This document shows positions 12,176 to 20,980 of a stretch of DNA of 64,000 nt, piece after piece. The notes beneath the pieces are model-generated. The model was not told the DNA's origin. It made no database searches and saw only the letters and a list, made by a program, of their open reading frames with translations. Within the stretch, counting starts at the first letter, position 1, and the number at the start of each line of letters is the position of its first letter. A program made the translations under genes and the position numbers. The stretch spans positions 69,127,389 to 69,191,388 of the forward strand of contig CM069435.1 in the NCBI GenBank assembly GCA_035610365.1, read 5' to 3'. Source of the DNA: Aquatica leii (taxonomy: Eukaryota > Arthropoda > Insecta > Coleoptera > Lampyridae).

Positions 12176-13855
12176 GTTTTTCCGTCGATCGTATCTTATT
12201 AATTTTTTGCATTTACTTATAATTTTATAATTTTATCTACTGTACAATTGTTTTATTTTTGTATCAACGGTAGTGGGATTTTTAAGTAATGGGAATGCTG
12301 TATAACCTCAACGCGTCAATTAAATTTTAATCGGATTGATTATAATTAGTTTTCAAAATATCAATGATTGCAAATTTTTTTTAGTTTTATGTGATTAACA
12401 GTATGTTAGAAAATCGAAGAAAATTACATCTCGAAACATTAAAAAGTTTTCTTTATCAGCCGAAAGATAATCGTGGGATTGTTTTCTTTGTACACAGAAG
12501 CTGCACTTGATGTAAAAAGCAAATCAAAATTATTTATAAAGCAAATAGTGTTTATACGTTTGAAAATGGTTCATAAATGACGAATATTGTTATTAGGAAT
12601 AAAACCAGGAAACATTAAAAATCTAAGGTAAAAACAATGGTAATTTTAATACATATTTACTTCTGTAGATAAGAAAGTTTTAACAATAAACATTTTAGTT
12701 TGGAAAATGTAAGTGAATGTTAATTACAACGGTGAACCAGATGTCATAAACAAATTCTTACGACAGATTGGGTTTGAGTACAAAAAATGCCACGAATTAT
12801 AGTTTAGTGTTGTCACTACTGAATGATGGTTTTAGAGAGAAGAAACTAGTTCACCTACTTATAAATTAAATGTATATTTTCTATATTGATTGTTGTGTTA
12901 CTTTTGTTTATAACAATATTTACGTAATGGCAATTTAAAGAAAAAAATCTGGTATGTACACACGAGAAATTTATAATCGTTTGTTCGTATTATAGATTTG
13001 TCATATTAACCATAACATAATGTGCCACATTGTAGTTTTTAAATGAACAGCATGCAAAAAGCTGAATTTTAGTAACACAATTGTTTAGTAAATCTTTTTA
13101 GTTTATGATTTACTATAAAAATGCTGTTCACTAACTTATCGATACAATTTGAATCTGACAAAAGTTCATTTGTAGTTTAGCAAAGCATAGTGAGCAATGT
13201 TTTACAAATTAGTGCAAATGGCAAAGAAGTAGTTGCTTAGATGAAGAAGGTAATGTCGAAGAAAGTAACGATAATTCAATGCTCTTTGTCTTATTTTTAT
13301 AAATACGTAATGTTTTTGGTATGTATGCAAAAGAAGTACACGAGTATCACTACAACACAGTTATATAATAAGTATTGGTTTATACTAAATATACGTTGTT
13401 ATTTATGTAATAAACTAAAATCTATTTATTATTATTTTTATATACCATTTCATATAACATACAAACATCACAACTTTGATATCAAAAAGGCTCCGCAAAA
13501 GCAACTGAAAATCATCGATAAAAACCAATTGACAATTCGTGTGCTCAGTTGTCAATAGTCAGATGATGTAGACCACAATTATTGTTAAGAATTTTATTTA
13601 TCAGCTTCTTTTAGCATCTTGGTAACTCCAAAGTATATCATTTTGTTTTCATTTTAGTGATCAGGTTACTTAACCTATAATTATGGGAAATGTTTACTTG
13701 TAATAATGCACGGGTGAATTTTTTAATTTATTTTTTATTTAAAAACATTAACTAATACAATATATGTAACCTCATAAAAATCTTAATTCTTTTCTACGAT
13801 TTTATTGGTTAGAAAAAATAGAGCGTTAATAGAAATTCGTTGATTTCATTGGTTT

Positions 13856-13896
13856 AAAAGTAGTGCGGTAATAGGGGCTATTACCGCACTACTTTT
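13856..13896. repeat. Perfect 19-bp stem hairpin
   Basis: AAAAGTAGTGCGGTAATAG (13856-13874) and its exact complement (13878-13896) are separated by GGG. The perfection suggests recent origin or a conserved end structure of the nested segment. Confidence 0.8.
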
Positions 13897-14050
13897 GATA
13901 CATTATTATACGTTAATACAAGTATTAATAAACGATCGACGGAAAAATATTTTAAATCAATTTACTATTTTATACAATTAAACAATGAGAATGAGAAATA
14001 TTGCACAACAGAAATATTAAATGTGAATTACATACATCGTACTAAAATAT

Positions 14051-14521
14051 TGTTACGTATCTATTTATTTATTAAAAACTAATTTATTTAAACGACTAAA
14101 ACTACCTTTACTTATTATAGAAATATGTATACTTTTAAATTAACCGAACTAATTAAATCTAATAATAAAAACACTTACACTATAATTTATGTATAACCGT
14201 TGTATAACACTTAAGATAAGATAAGATAACGTCCTCGGATTTGTTTACACTATAAGTCACGTTCACTCGATTCGGTGTACACTGTTATTTATTTAAAACG
14301 TCGCGCGTGCTAATCGCATATTTATCTTCACGTTAATAATCTTCTTAATACAGCTGCATTCGCGTTTCGACAATAACTGACCTACGATCTGTCTCGTCGC
14401 TATATAAAGACATACGGAAATCCTTCTCGATCGTTCGTCACTTTTCGCTATAACTTCTAGAAAATAGATAACAGCATTCTAGAAGGCTCTTGCGTTTGCA
14501 AGTAATTTCTTGAACGTTTCA
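14051..14521 (-). repeat. gypsy 3' LTR (471 bp)
   Basis: Plus-strand sequence starts TGTTACG and ends GTTTCA, that is TG...CA ends in either orientation. On the minus strand a TATA-like word (TTATATA, at about 14401-14407) lies downstream of the LTR start and would mark the promoter. The stop of the Pol frame (14457-14459) lies inside this LTR, so the last ~20 codons of Pol read into it. Confidence 0.9.
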
Positions 14522-17500
14522 CTGCCCCCTTCTTAGGACTGTTCTGTCCCAGAACAGGAGACTGGATGCGACACCGGTAAAAGGGATCGTGGCGATAGCG
14601 GCAGCTTCCTCCATTTCGGCAACTTCCTTGACCATAAAAGTAACAGTCAATGGACTTTTCCTGACCTAATACTCTCCTCGGTTGGTAACTACAGACCAAC
14701 ACTTGAATGCCTGTTCCTCGGAAGACGACCTCCAACATGTTTCGAACTGTCCTCCAATTCAGTTGGTCTAAGCCACAACCAAGCTTGGGTACTGCCAATT
14801 TCTTAACATGATGGAACTCCACTTGTCTCTTGAGACTCCATAATGTTCGCCACAGATCTTTGTATAACGGCTTGACACGTGAGTATTTCTTGGTGACCAG
14901 ATAGAAAACGAAGCGTCCGTCACCACGTAGTCCTAAAACCTTTCCGACTGCCGGTTGCTGTCTTCGTAATTCATCTAGCTGTCCAAACTTCTTTTTGAAC
15001 ACGACCGCAACCCCTTTGGACATGTCAAGGTCTTCGCTCACGCAATGTGCGATGGCGTAATCTTTTTGTGTCTGGAACAGGTCTTGTTGTTCCTCGGTGG
15101 TAACTCCGAACCTAGCTTTTCCAGAACCTCCGTATAAGTTCATAAACTTTTCGAACTCCATTTCTTCGATTGGATTCCTGGTTCTGCTACTTATTACTCT
15201 GGTTCGGACCTGAACTTGCGGATTGTGGTTATCGCCAGCAAACGGGGCTAGACGATCGACGTGGACCACTTTTGGCTTGCCTCTGGGCGGTTTTCGGATG
15301 CGGTATATAACGTCGTTAATACGCTGCACGACTTCATAGGGGCCCTCCCATTGCCTTTGCAGCTTCGGCGACAAACCACGTCTCCTTTGAGGGTTATACA
15401 ACCAGACCATATCGCCAGGTTGAAACCCACCATTTTGCGCCTTGACGTCATATCTTGTTTTCATCCTGTCGCTGGCAATTCGTGTGTTTTTACGGACCTC
15501 TTCATGTACTTCGTCTAACCTCTTGGCCAGCTTGCTGACGTAATCTTCTCCAGCGACTTCTTCTTCCGGTCTTCGGCCAAATTGAAGATCGCATGGTAAT
15601 CTTATCTCACGACCGAGCATGACACAGGATGGTGTTTGACCTGTGCTTTCGTGAACGGATGATCGGTATGCCATTAGGAAAAGGTGCAAGTACTGATCCC
15701 AGTCTCTTTGGTGTTCGGACACTACCTTGGCTAAGTACTTGCCCATTGTTCGATTCATCCGTTCAACCATGCCATCAGATTGGGGATGGAGAGGCGTTGT
15801 CCTAGTCTTTTTAATTCCTAACAGTCGGCAAACTTCTTGAAACAGCCCAGACTCAAAATTGCGGCCTTGATCGGAGTGTAATTCCAACGGAACTCCAAAC
15901 CGGCAGAAAAACTCCTTTGCTAATACGTCTGCGACTGTACCTGTTTCCTGATTGGGTATGGCGTAAGCCTCCGTCCATTTTGTGAAATAATCCATCGCCA
16001 CCAGGATGTATTTATTTCCCGAATCGGATTCTGGGAACGGCCCTGCAATGTCAATGGGTGCTTTGCGCTTTCTCGCTGGACCATTTCCTGAAGCGCAGAC
16101 TATGCATTTACGGCACCATTTCATGACGTCATCTTTGCAGTTCATCCAGTAGAATCGTTCTCGCACTTTACCCAACGTCTTCTTAATGCCAAAGTGTCCT
16201 CCTGATGTCCCATCGTGGAGATGCTTCAACACTTCGGTCACCCTGCTCTTCGGCACTACCAGCTGTAGTCTGTTTCCCGTGCCCTCGGCACTTTCTAGGG
16301 ATCGCTTAAGAAGACCGTCTTCTACTATCAAGGAGTCCCACTGCGCCCAGTACGCTTTGATATTTTTGCCCAAAGCACTCACTTCTTCCCAGGTTGGTCG
16401 TCGGCCGCTTTCTTTCCAGTCGAGGAATTGTCTTATTTCAGGATCGTCTTCTTGTTCGCGACGTAACTGCTCAGGTTCCCACTCATCATCAACCATAGCA
16501 GTTCTCCGGAGGCACTCGACTTTTTCTTCCAGTCGCGAACAATGGCTGCAGTCCGCCGGACATGGTCTTCTGGACAAGGCATCAGCGTTTCGGTGACTGC
16601 TTCCGGCACGGTGTTCTGTGTCGTAGTCATACTCGTGCAGTCTCTCGATCCATCTTGCTACTTGTCCTTCTGGGTTACGGAACTGCAGTAGCCATTTTAA
16701 AGCGGCGTGGTCTGTTCTCAGTAAGAATTTTCGTCCATACAAATACTTGTAGAAATGTTCGATGGACTTAACGACTGCTAACAGCTCCCTCCTAGTCACG
16801 CAATAATTCCTTTCTGGCCTAGACAAAACCTTGCTAAAGTACGCGATAACCTTTTCTTGTCCATCTTGAACCTGCGAAAGGACCGCGCCTATGGCCATAT
16901 TGCTATCCAAAACAAACTTTCCATCTTCTCGTGGATAACTCAAAATCGGCGAAGTGACTAGGGCCTGTTTTAGTTGATTAAAAGAAATTTCGCAGTCTTC
17001 ATTCCATCTAAATTCTGCTTTTTCTTTGATTAGTTTTGTCAATGGTTTGGCAATATTGGCGAATCCGGGAACAAATCTTCTATAATAAGTGCACAACCCA
17101 AGGAAACTTCGGACCTGATGTTTGTCGATCGGTCTTGGCCATGCTTGCACTGCTCGGATTTTGTCTGGGTCAGCCCTTACTCCATCTCTAGATACGACGT
17201 GGCCAAGGTATTGGACTTCCTTCTTAAATACGTGGCACTTCTTTGGGCTCAGTTTGAGGTTAGCCCCACGTAATCTCTGGAACACTTCCTTCAAGTTGTT
17301 CAAGTGCTCTTCAAACGACCTTCCAACCACGATCACGTCGTCCAGGTAAACCAAGCACGTCTTCCAAGACAATCCGCGCAAGATGGTCTCCATCAAACGC
17401 TCGAACGTTGCAAGAGCGTTACACAGGCCGAAGGGCATTACAGTGAACTGCCACAAACCAGTTCCGGTCGTAAAAGCTGTTTTTTCACGATCCTTGGGTT

Positions 17501-18158
17501 CTAATTCTACCTGCCAGTATCCACTCTTTAAATCTAACGTTGAAAACCACTGGGATCCTGACAGGGTGTCTAGCGTATCGTCAATTCTGGGTAAAGGGTA
17601 GCTGTCCTTTTTGGTCACGTCGTTTAGCTGCCTGTAGTCTACGCAAAACCTCGTTGATCCATCCTTCTTCTTCACGAGTACCACTGGGGATGCCCATGGA
17701 CTACTTGAAGGTTCAATCACGCCTTCTCTCTCCATATCCGTAATTATTTGTTCGGTTTCTTCTCTTTTCGCCAAAGCAAGTCTGCGTGGATGTCGTATCG
17801 GCCGAGCGTCTCCGGTATTAATTTTATGTTTCACCACGTTAGTTCTTCTTTTGGAGCCACTCTCCAGCGCGAACACATCTTGGTACTCTTGGATCAACAC
17901 TTTAACTTTAGCCAGCTGGTCTTGGCTGAGGTTTTCGCATTTGGTGGTAAGAATGTCCAATAGATGTTGAGGACACTTCTTCGGCGACGTATCTTCGTTC
18001 GACTTCACGCATCTCACAATTTGTGATACTGGCGTGCATTGGCCTACCACGGTCTTCTTTTTCAGCGTTACAGGATCTGAGTTGATGTTTAAGATCCTTA
18101 CTGGCATCGTCTTCTTTACTCGTACTAAAGTTCTGCCAACGAGTAGTCCCTTTTTCAA
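14457..18158 (-). CDS. pol: gypsy Pol: RT, RNase H, integrase, macrodomain and CCCH finger
   Basis: Uninterrupted frame of 1,233 codons. It has no ATG at its start (nominal TTG at 18158) and is +1 to the Gag-PR frame. Domains by residue: reverse transcriptase about 150-320 with YLDD 271-274; RNase H about 411-530 with E458, D483 and D526, but the usual first TDAS block is shortened to VLDSN; integrase with H648, H655, C685, C688 zinc site, catalytic D703, D763 and E799 (35 residues between the last two), and a GPY module near 939-941. Instead of ending there, the frame runs into a macrodomain (about 1014-1158) and a CX7CX5CX3H finger (1172-1190). Pol copies element RNA into DNA and integrates it. 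The extra domains suggest removal of ADP-ribose marks and RNA binding, which is inference. Confidence 0.93.
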   Translation of the reverse strand: MKKGLLVGRTLVRVKKTMPVRILNINSDPVTLKKKTVVGQCTPVSQIVRCVKSNEDTSPKKCPQHLLDILTTKCENLSQDQLAKVKVLIQEYQDVFALESGSKRRTNVVKHKINTGDARPIRHPRRLALAKREETEQIITDMEREGVIEPSSSPWASPVVLVKKKDGSTRFCVDYRQLNDVTKKDSYPLPRIDDTLDTLSGSQWFSTLDLKSGYWQVELEPKDREKTAFTTGTGLWQFTVMPFGLCNALATFERLMETILRGLSWKTCLVYLDDVIVVGRSFEEHLNNLKEVFQRLRGANLKLSPKKCHVFKKEVQYLGHVVSRDGVRADPDKIRAVQAWPRPIDKHQVRSFLGLCTYYRRFVPGFANIAKPLTKLIKEKAEFRWNEDCEISFNQLKQALVTSPILSYPREDGKFVLDSNMAIGAVLSQVQDGQEKVIAYFSKVLSRPERNYCVTRRELLAVVKSIEHFYKYLYGRKFLLRTDHAALKWLLQFRNPEGQVARWIERLHEYDYDTEHRAGSSHRNADALSRRPCPADCSHCSRLEEKVECLRRTAMVDDEWEPEQLRREQEDDPEIRQFLDWKESGRRPTWEEVSALGKNIKAYWAQWDSLIVEDGLLKRSLESAEGTGNRLQLVVPKSRVTEVLKHLHDGTSGGHFGIKKTLGKVRERFYWMNCKDDVMKWCRKCIVCASGNGPARKRKAPIDIAGPFPESDSGNKYILVAMDYFTKWTEAYAIPNQETGTVADVLAKEFFCRFGVPLELHSDQGRNFESGLFQEVCRLLGIKKTRTTPLHPQSDGMVERMNRTMGKYLAKVVSEHQRDWDQYLHLFLMAYRSSVHESTGQTPSCVMLGREIRLPCDLQFGRRPEEEVAGEDYVSKLAKRLDEVHEEVRKNTRIASDRMKTRYDVKAQNGGFQPGDMVWLYNPQRRRGLSPKLQRQWEGPYEVVQRINDVIYRIRKPPRGKPKVVHVDRLAPFAGDNHNPQVQVRTRVISSRTRNPIEEMEFEKFMNLYGGSGKARFGVTTEEQQDLFQTQKDYAIAHCVSEDLDMSKGVAVVFKKKFGQLDELRRQQPAVGKVLGLRGDGRFVFYLVTKKYSRVKPLYKDLWRTLWSLKRQVEFHHVKKLAVPKLGCGLDQLNWRTVRNMLEVVFRGTGIQVLVCSYQPRRVLGQEKSIDCYFYGQGSCRNGGSCRYRHDPFYRCRIQSPVLGQNSPKKGAVKRSRNYLQTQEPSRMLLSIF
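14522..14536 (-). other. Polypurine tract of the gypsy element
   Basis: On the minus strand AAGAAGGGGGCAG lies immediately before the 3' LTR. This is the expected plus-strand primer site for reverse transcription. Confidence 0.8.
14583..14651 (-). other. CCCH zinc finger at the end of gypsy Pol
   Basis: Residues 1172-1190 of Pol read C-YFYGQGS-C-RNGGS-C-RYR-H, the CX7CX5CX3H spacing of RNA-binding CCCH fingers (as in tristetraprolin and CCCH-type antiviral PARPs). It follows the macrodomain directly and is followed by a basic tail. It may supply nucleic-acid binding that the degenerate Gag knuckle no longer provides; that is inference. Confidence 0.88.
14685..15120 (-). other. TARG1/OARD1-like macrodomain inside gypsy Pol
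   Basis: Pol residues about 1014-1158. The order of motifs matches the TARG1 (C6orf130/OARD1) macrodomain class: DLF, then AHCVSEDLDMSKGVAVVFKK, KFG, FYLVTKK, KPLY, VPKLGCGLDQLNW and a closing beta strand (IQVLVCSY). The lysine and aspartate that act in human TARG1 (K84 and D125) correspond to K1090 in LVTK and D1131 in GCGLD, and both are present. Known members hydrolyse ADP-ribose esters on acidic residues, O-acetyl-ADP-ribose and ADP-ribose on nucleic acid ends. The frame is open through the domain, and the catalytic residues are intact although other parts of the element are damaged. That it acts in the element's life cycle is inference. Confidence 0.9.
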
Positions 18159-19893
18159 CTAAGCCGCCCTCCATTGGTTCAATCGCGCGTATGTAGCCTT
18201 CCCGGAGACTTCCATCCAGGCGTGCCATCACCACACTTTCAGTCCTTGCAGGCAGAGTCACGTCTTCACTCAATAAGATTCGCACGGCTGCCTTCTCTGA
18301 CGAATGAAAAGGAATTTCTTCATTGTCGATCTTCAGGACATCGTTCTTCATATCCAAATGGAACCCATACTTCTTTATCACGTCCATTCCCAGGATAACT
18401 TCTTCCGTGATTTCGGCTACCAGTACTTGATGGTCGAGTACTCCATTTCCCAAACCAATGGTTACTTTGACTTGTCCGTGAGTAGGTATTTCGTCGCCCG
18501 TTGCCGTTCGAAGTCGTACTGTTACTGGTGATGTTTTCTCGTTTTCCAATAAGATGTCAGGACGAATGATGGTCTTCGTCGCTCCCGTGTCAACCAGTAA
18601 CTGGACGCTTCTCCCATTGATCTTGCCATCGAGATAAATACTATGCAATTGCTCCCTAGGCGATGCCATTTGGATGGTAATCTCCGGGGTCTGACTAGAT
18701 GAGATTACTTTGTGTCTCTTTTGCTCGCCTCGTTCCAAATTTTCGAGGGCTCTTCTAGTCCTCTTCTTAGGTTTGGTACGATGCCGTCGTACATGGCCTA
18801 TTTCATCGCAGTTCAAAGCTGTCACTTCTCTTTCCCGAAGTACTCGTCGCGCTATCTCCTCGATGCTTTCCAGTGTCTGCGCGGGTACTTCTGTAGCACA
18901 GCAGAGTCTATGACCATCTCGTTGCGATGCTTGTTTTGCTGCTTCAAACTCCAAAGCATGCACCAAAGCGTCATCCAATGTCTTCGGTCGAGCTAACCGG
19001 AGAGTCTGCTGTGTTTCGCTGTCTCGGAGGCCATCTACGAAAGTTTGAATAGCTAACTGCTCCAAGAAGGTATCCGGTGCTTTAGGATACGCAAGCCGTG
19101 TTAATCTAGCGATGTCAGCCTCAAACTCTTGAAGACTTTCGGCAGCTTTTTGAACCCGACTTTTAATTTGAGCTTGATAGACTTGTTGAAGATGGGCATC
19201 TCCATATCTCATTTCTAATCGTGATATTAAGAGTTCGTAATTTTCTTGCAGGTGGTCCGGAACAGTTTGTAAAATTCCCAGCGCTTCTCCACGTAAGGAC
19301 ACTATTAAAGTCGTCGCTTTCTGCTTGTTGCTCCAACCATTAGCAGTAGCTGCGGCTTCAAACTGCTTGTAGTAGGTTGACCATGGAACTTTACCATCAA
19401 AATTTGGTGGTACAACTTTAAACTTGTGTGTGGTTTCTTCCCGATGGTCCATTATTAAATCTTTACTCGTTACGCTTCCTTCACCGTGACAATTCATTTG
19501 GTTCATTCTCTCTTCAAGCAGTTGTATTCTTTCTCTCAATTTTTTTTCTAGCTTTTGTTCTAATTTGTCTTCTACTTCTTCTATTTTGTCATTCACAGAT
19601 TCGCAAATTTCTTCTTTTAAGTTTAACATGTCTGCTTGTGTTTCCTCTTGAACAGTTTTAATTTGATTTTCTATGTTCGTTTGTATTTCTTCTTTTAATC
19701 GTCTAGAATTTTCCATCAACTTTTCTTCAATTTTCTGAGAATTTTCTTCCATTCTCTGCGAATTTTCGTGAAACTTTTCTTCTAGTTTTGCTTCGATTTT
19801 CTGTGAATTTTCGCCCATTTTTCTATTCATCGATTCGAGAATTTCAAGTATCTTTGAATCCATTTTAACTGCTTGCAAACGCGTCACCGGCAT
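17908..19893 (-). CDS. gag: gypsy Gag-protease
   Basis: Frame of 661 codons from ATG at 19893. Residues about 20-135 are a long coiled coil rich in repeated ENSQ/KIEEKL-type units. Residues about 150-330 are the gypsy Gag capsid-like region (PPNFDGKVPWSTYYKQFE, then WSNKQKATTL). A zinc knuckle remnant lies at 358-372 (NCDEIGHVRRH): the second Cys and the His remain, while the first and last cysteines of CX2CX4HX4C are Ala and Arg. The aspartic protease follows, with LVDTGATKTIIRPD (D435) and the second conserved strand ILGMDV (500-505). Gypsy-like sequence in this frame stops at about residue 582 (18150). The last 80 residues are out-of-frame text, and Pol continues in the +1 frame from the same place, leaving a 251-nt overlap of open frames. 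Gag packages element RNA and the protease matures the polyprotein. Confidence 0.9.
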   Translation of the reverse strand: MPVTRLQAVKMDSKILEILESMNRKMGENSQKIEAKLEEKFHENSQRMEENSQKIEEKLMENSRRLKEEIQTNIENQIKTVQEETQADMLNLKEEICESVNDKIEEVEDKLEQKLEKKLRERIQLLEERMNQMNCHGEGSVTSKDLIMDHREETTHKFKVVPPNFDGKVPWSTYYKQFEAAATANGWSNKQKATTLIVSLRGEALGILQTVPDHLQENYELLISRLEMRYGDAHLQQVYQAQIKSRVQKAAESLQEFEADIARLTRLAYPKAPDTFLEQLAIQTFVDGLRDSETQQTLRLARPKTLDDALVHALEFEAAKQASQRDGHRLCCATEVPAQTLESIEEIARRVLREREVTALNCDEIGHVRRHRTKPKKRTRRALENLERGEQKRHKVISSSQTPEITIQMASPREQLHSIYLDGKINGRSVQLLVDTGATKTIIRPDILLENEKTSPVTVRLRTATGDEIPTHGQVKVTIGLGNGVLDHQVLVAEITEEVILGMDVIKKYGFHLDMKNDVLKIDNEEIPFHSSEKAAVRILLSEDVTLPARTESVVMARLDGSLREGYIRAIEPMEGGLVEKGTTRWQNFSTSKEDDASKDLKHQLRSCNAEKEDRGRPMHASITNCEMREVERRYVAEEVSSTSIGHSYHQMRKPQPRPAG

Positions 19894-20133
19894 AAATTTA
19901 AATATAACGCGAATATAAAGTTTTTAAATACACTACTTTTTAAAATGCAGTTTTTGTATAACACAAAATTTTAATAACGATCCACTAGTTAATAATAAAC
20001 CACGAATTTAATTAATAACGTGATCACGCACTTGTTAAAAGAAAACGTTTAATAAACACTACTTTATAAACAAACACGCGTATCGTATCTCGAGCGATAA
20101 TAAATTACTTAATGGTATTTACACTAATAAAAA

Positions 20134-20153
20134 CGAACCCGACACCGACACCA
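20134..20153 (-). other. Primer-binding site of the gypsy element
   Basis: Two bases inside the 5' LTR, the minus strand reads TGGTGTCGGTGTCGGGTTCG. It starts with TGG, as a site complementary to a tRNA CCA end should. The TGGTGTC start followed by a GGGTTCG-like T-arm word is closest to a tRNA-Leu type primer, but I cannot fix the tRNA identity without a search. Confidence 0.65.
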
Positions 20154-20155
20154 AA

Positions 20156-20623
20156 TGTTACGTCCTTTATTTATTAAAAACTAATTTATTTAAACTATTA
20201 AAACTACGTTTACTTATTATAAAAATATGTATATTTTTAAATTAACCGAACTAATTAAATCTAATAATAAAAACACTTACACTATAATTTATGTATAACC
20301 GTTGTATAACACTTAAGATAAGATAAGATAACGTCCTCGGATTTGTTTACACTATAAGTCACGTTCACTCGATTCGGTGTACACTGTTATTTATTTAAAA
20401 CGTCGCGCGTGCTAACGATACGTATTTATTTCAACTTTATAATCTTCTTAATACTGCATGCATTCACATTCCAGCAATAACTGACCTACGATTTCCATCT
20501 TCGGCTTTTATAGACATCGGCGAATCCTTCTCGATCGTTCTTCACTTTTCGCTATATCTTCTAGAAACTAGATAACAGTTCTAGAAGGCTCTTGCATTTG
20601 CAAGTAATTTCTCGGACGTTTCA
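20156..20623 (-). repeat. gypsy 5' LTR (468 bp), diverged from the 3' LTR
   Basis: TGTTACG...TTTCA ends as in the 3' LTR. A block of 148 bp (20267-20414) is identical to 14165-14312 of the 3' LTR. On both sides of it, especially in the promoter half (20415-20623), the sequence differs strongly by substitutions and indels, including a different TATA region (plus-strand CTTTTATAG at about 20505-20513). Confidence 0.88.
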
Positions 20624-20980
20624 ATAAAAACACTTACACTATAATTTATGTATAACCGTTGTATAACACTTAAGATAAGATAAGATAACGTCCTCGGATT
20701 TGTTTACACTATAAGTCACGTTCACTCGATTCGGTGTACACTGTTATTTATTTAAAACGTCGCGCGTGCTAATCACATATTTATCTTCACCTTAATAATC
20801 TTCTTAATACAGCTGCATTCGCGTTTCGACAATAACTGACCTACGATCTGTCTCGTCGCTATATAAAGACATACGGAAATCCTTCTCGATCGTTCGTCAC
20901 TTTTCGCTATAACTTCTAGAAAATAGATAACAGCATTCTAGAAGGCTCTTGCGTTTGCAAGTAATTTCTTGAACGTTTCA
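20624..20980 (-). repeat. Third, truncated gypsy LTR piece (357 bp)
   Basis: It starts abruptly at ATAAAAACAC right after the 5' LTR and runs to the TTTCA end next to the ATAT duplication. It aligns without gaps to 14165-14521 of the 3' LTR with two substitutions, and it retains that LTR's TATA word (TATATAAAG at 20860-20868). It lacks the ~114 bp of the LTR on the primer-binding side. Confidence 0.88.

Larger units (their letters stand above)
11826..14050. other. Non-coding interior of the piggyBac element with two palindromic structures
   Basis: No gene is supported; the 105-codon frame at 13241-13558 has no motif. The stretch contains a large imperfect hairpin at 12045-12175 and a perfect 19-bp hairpin at 13856-13896. 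An inverted pair, TTTTTCCGTCGATCGT at about 12177-12192, faces its complement at about 13932-13948. That pair could be the ends of a further nested non-autonomous element of about 1.77 kb, which would explain why this piggyBac copy is long. Confidence 0.5.
14051..20980 (-). mobile_element. Ty3/gypsy LTR retrotransposon with macrodomain-bearing Pol
   Basis: A near-complete minus-strand element: 5' LTR region (20980-20156), primer-binding site, Gag-protease, Pol, polypurine tract and 3' LTR (14521-14051). The outer ends are flanked by ATAT at 14047-14050 and 20981-20984, a 4-bp target duplication typical of gypsy elements. It lies inside the piggyBac element at 9743-21202. Over the 357 bp they share, the 3' LTR and the outermost 5' LTR piece differ at only two positions, so the insertion is fairly young. 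Damage includes a +1 frame change between Gag-PR and Pol, loss of the outer cysteines of the Gag zinc knuckle and a small deletion in RNase H. There is no envelope gene. In the usual envelope position Pol carries a macrodomain and a CCCH finger. Confidence 0.93.

Noticed and set aside
13241..13558. 105-codon open frame inside the piggyBac element
   Set aside because: Tyr/Lys/Ile-rich translation of AT-rich DNA with no motif or relation to piggyBac.
15261..19661. Many open frames of 65-136 codons on the opposite strand and in other frames across the gypsy element
   Set aside because: They are shadows of the Gag and Pol frames, kept open by the composition of the coding sequence; none carries a motif.
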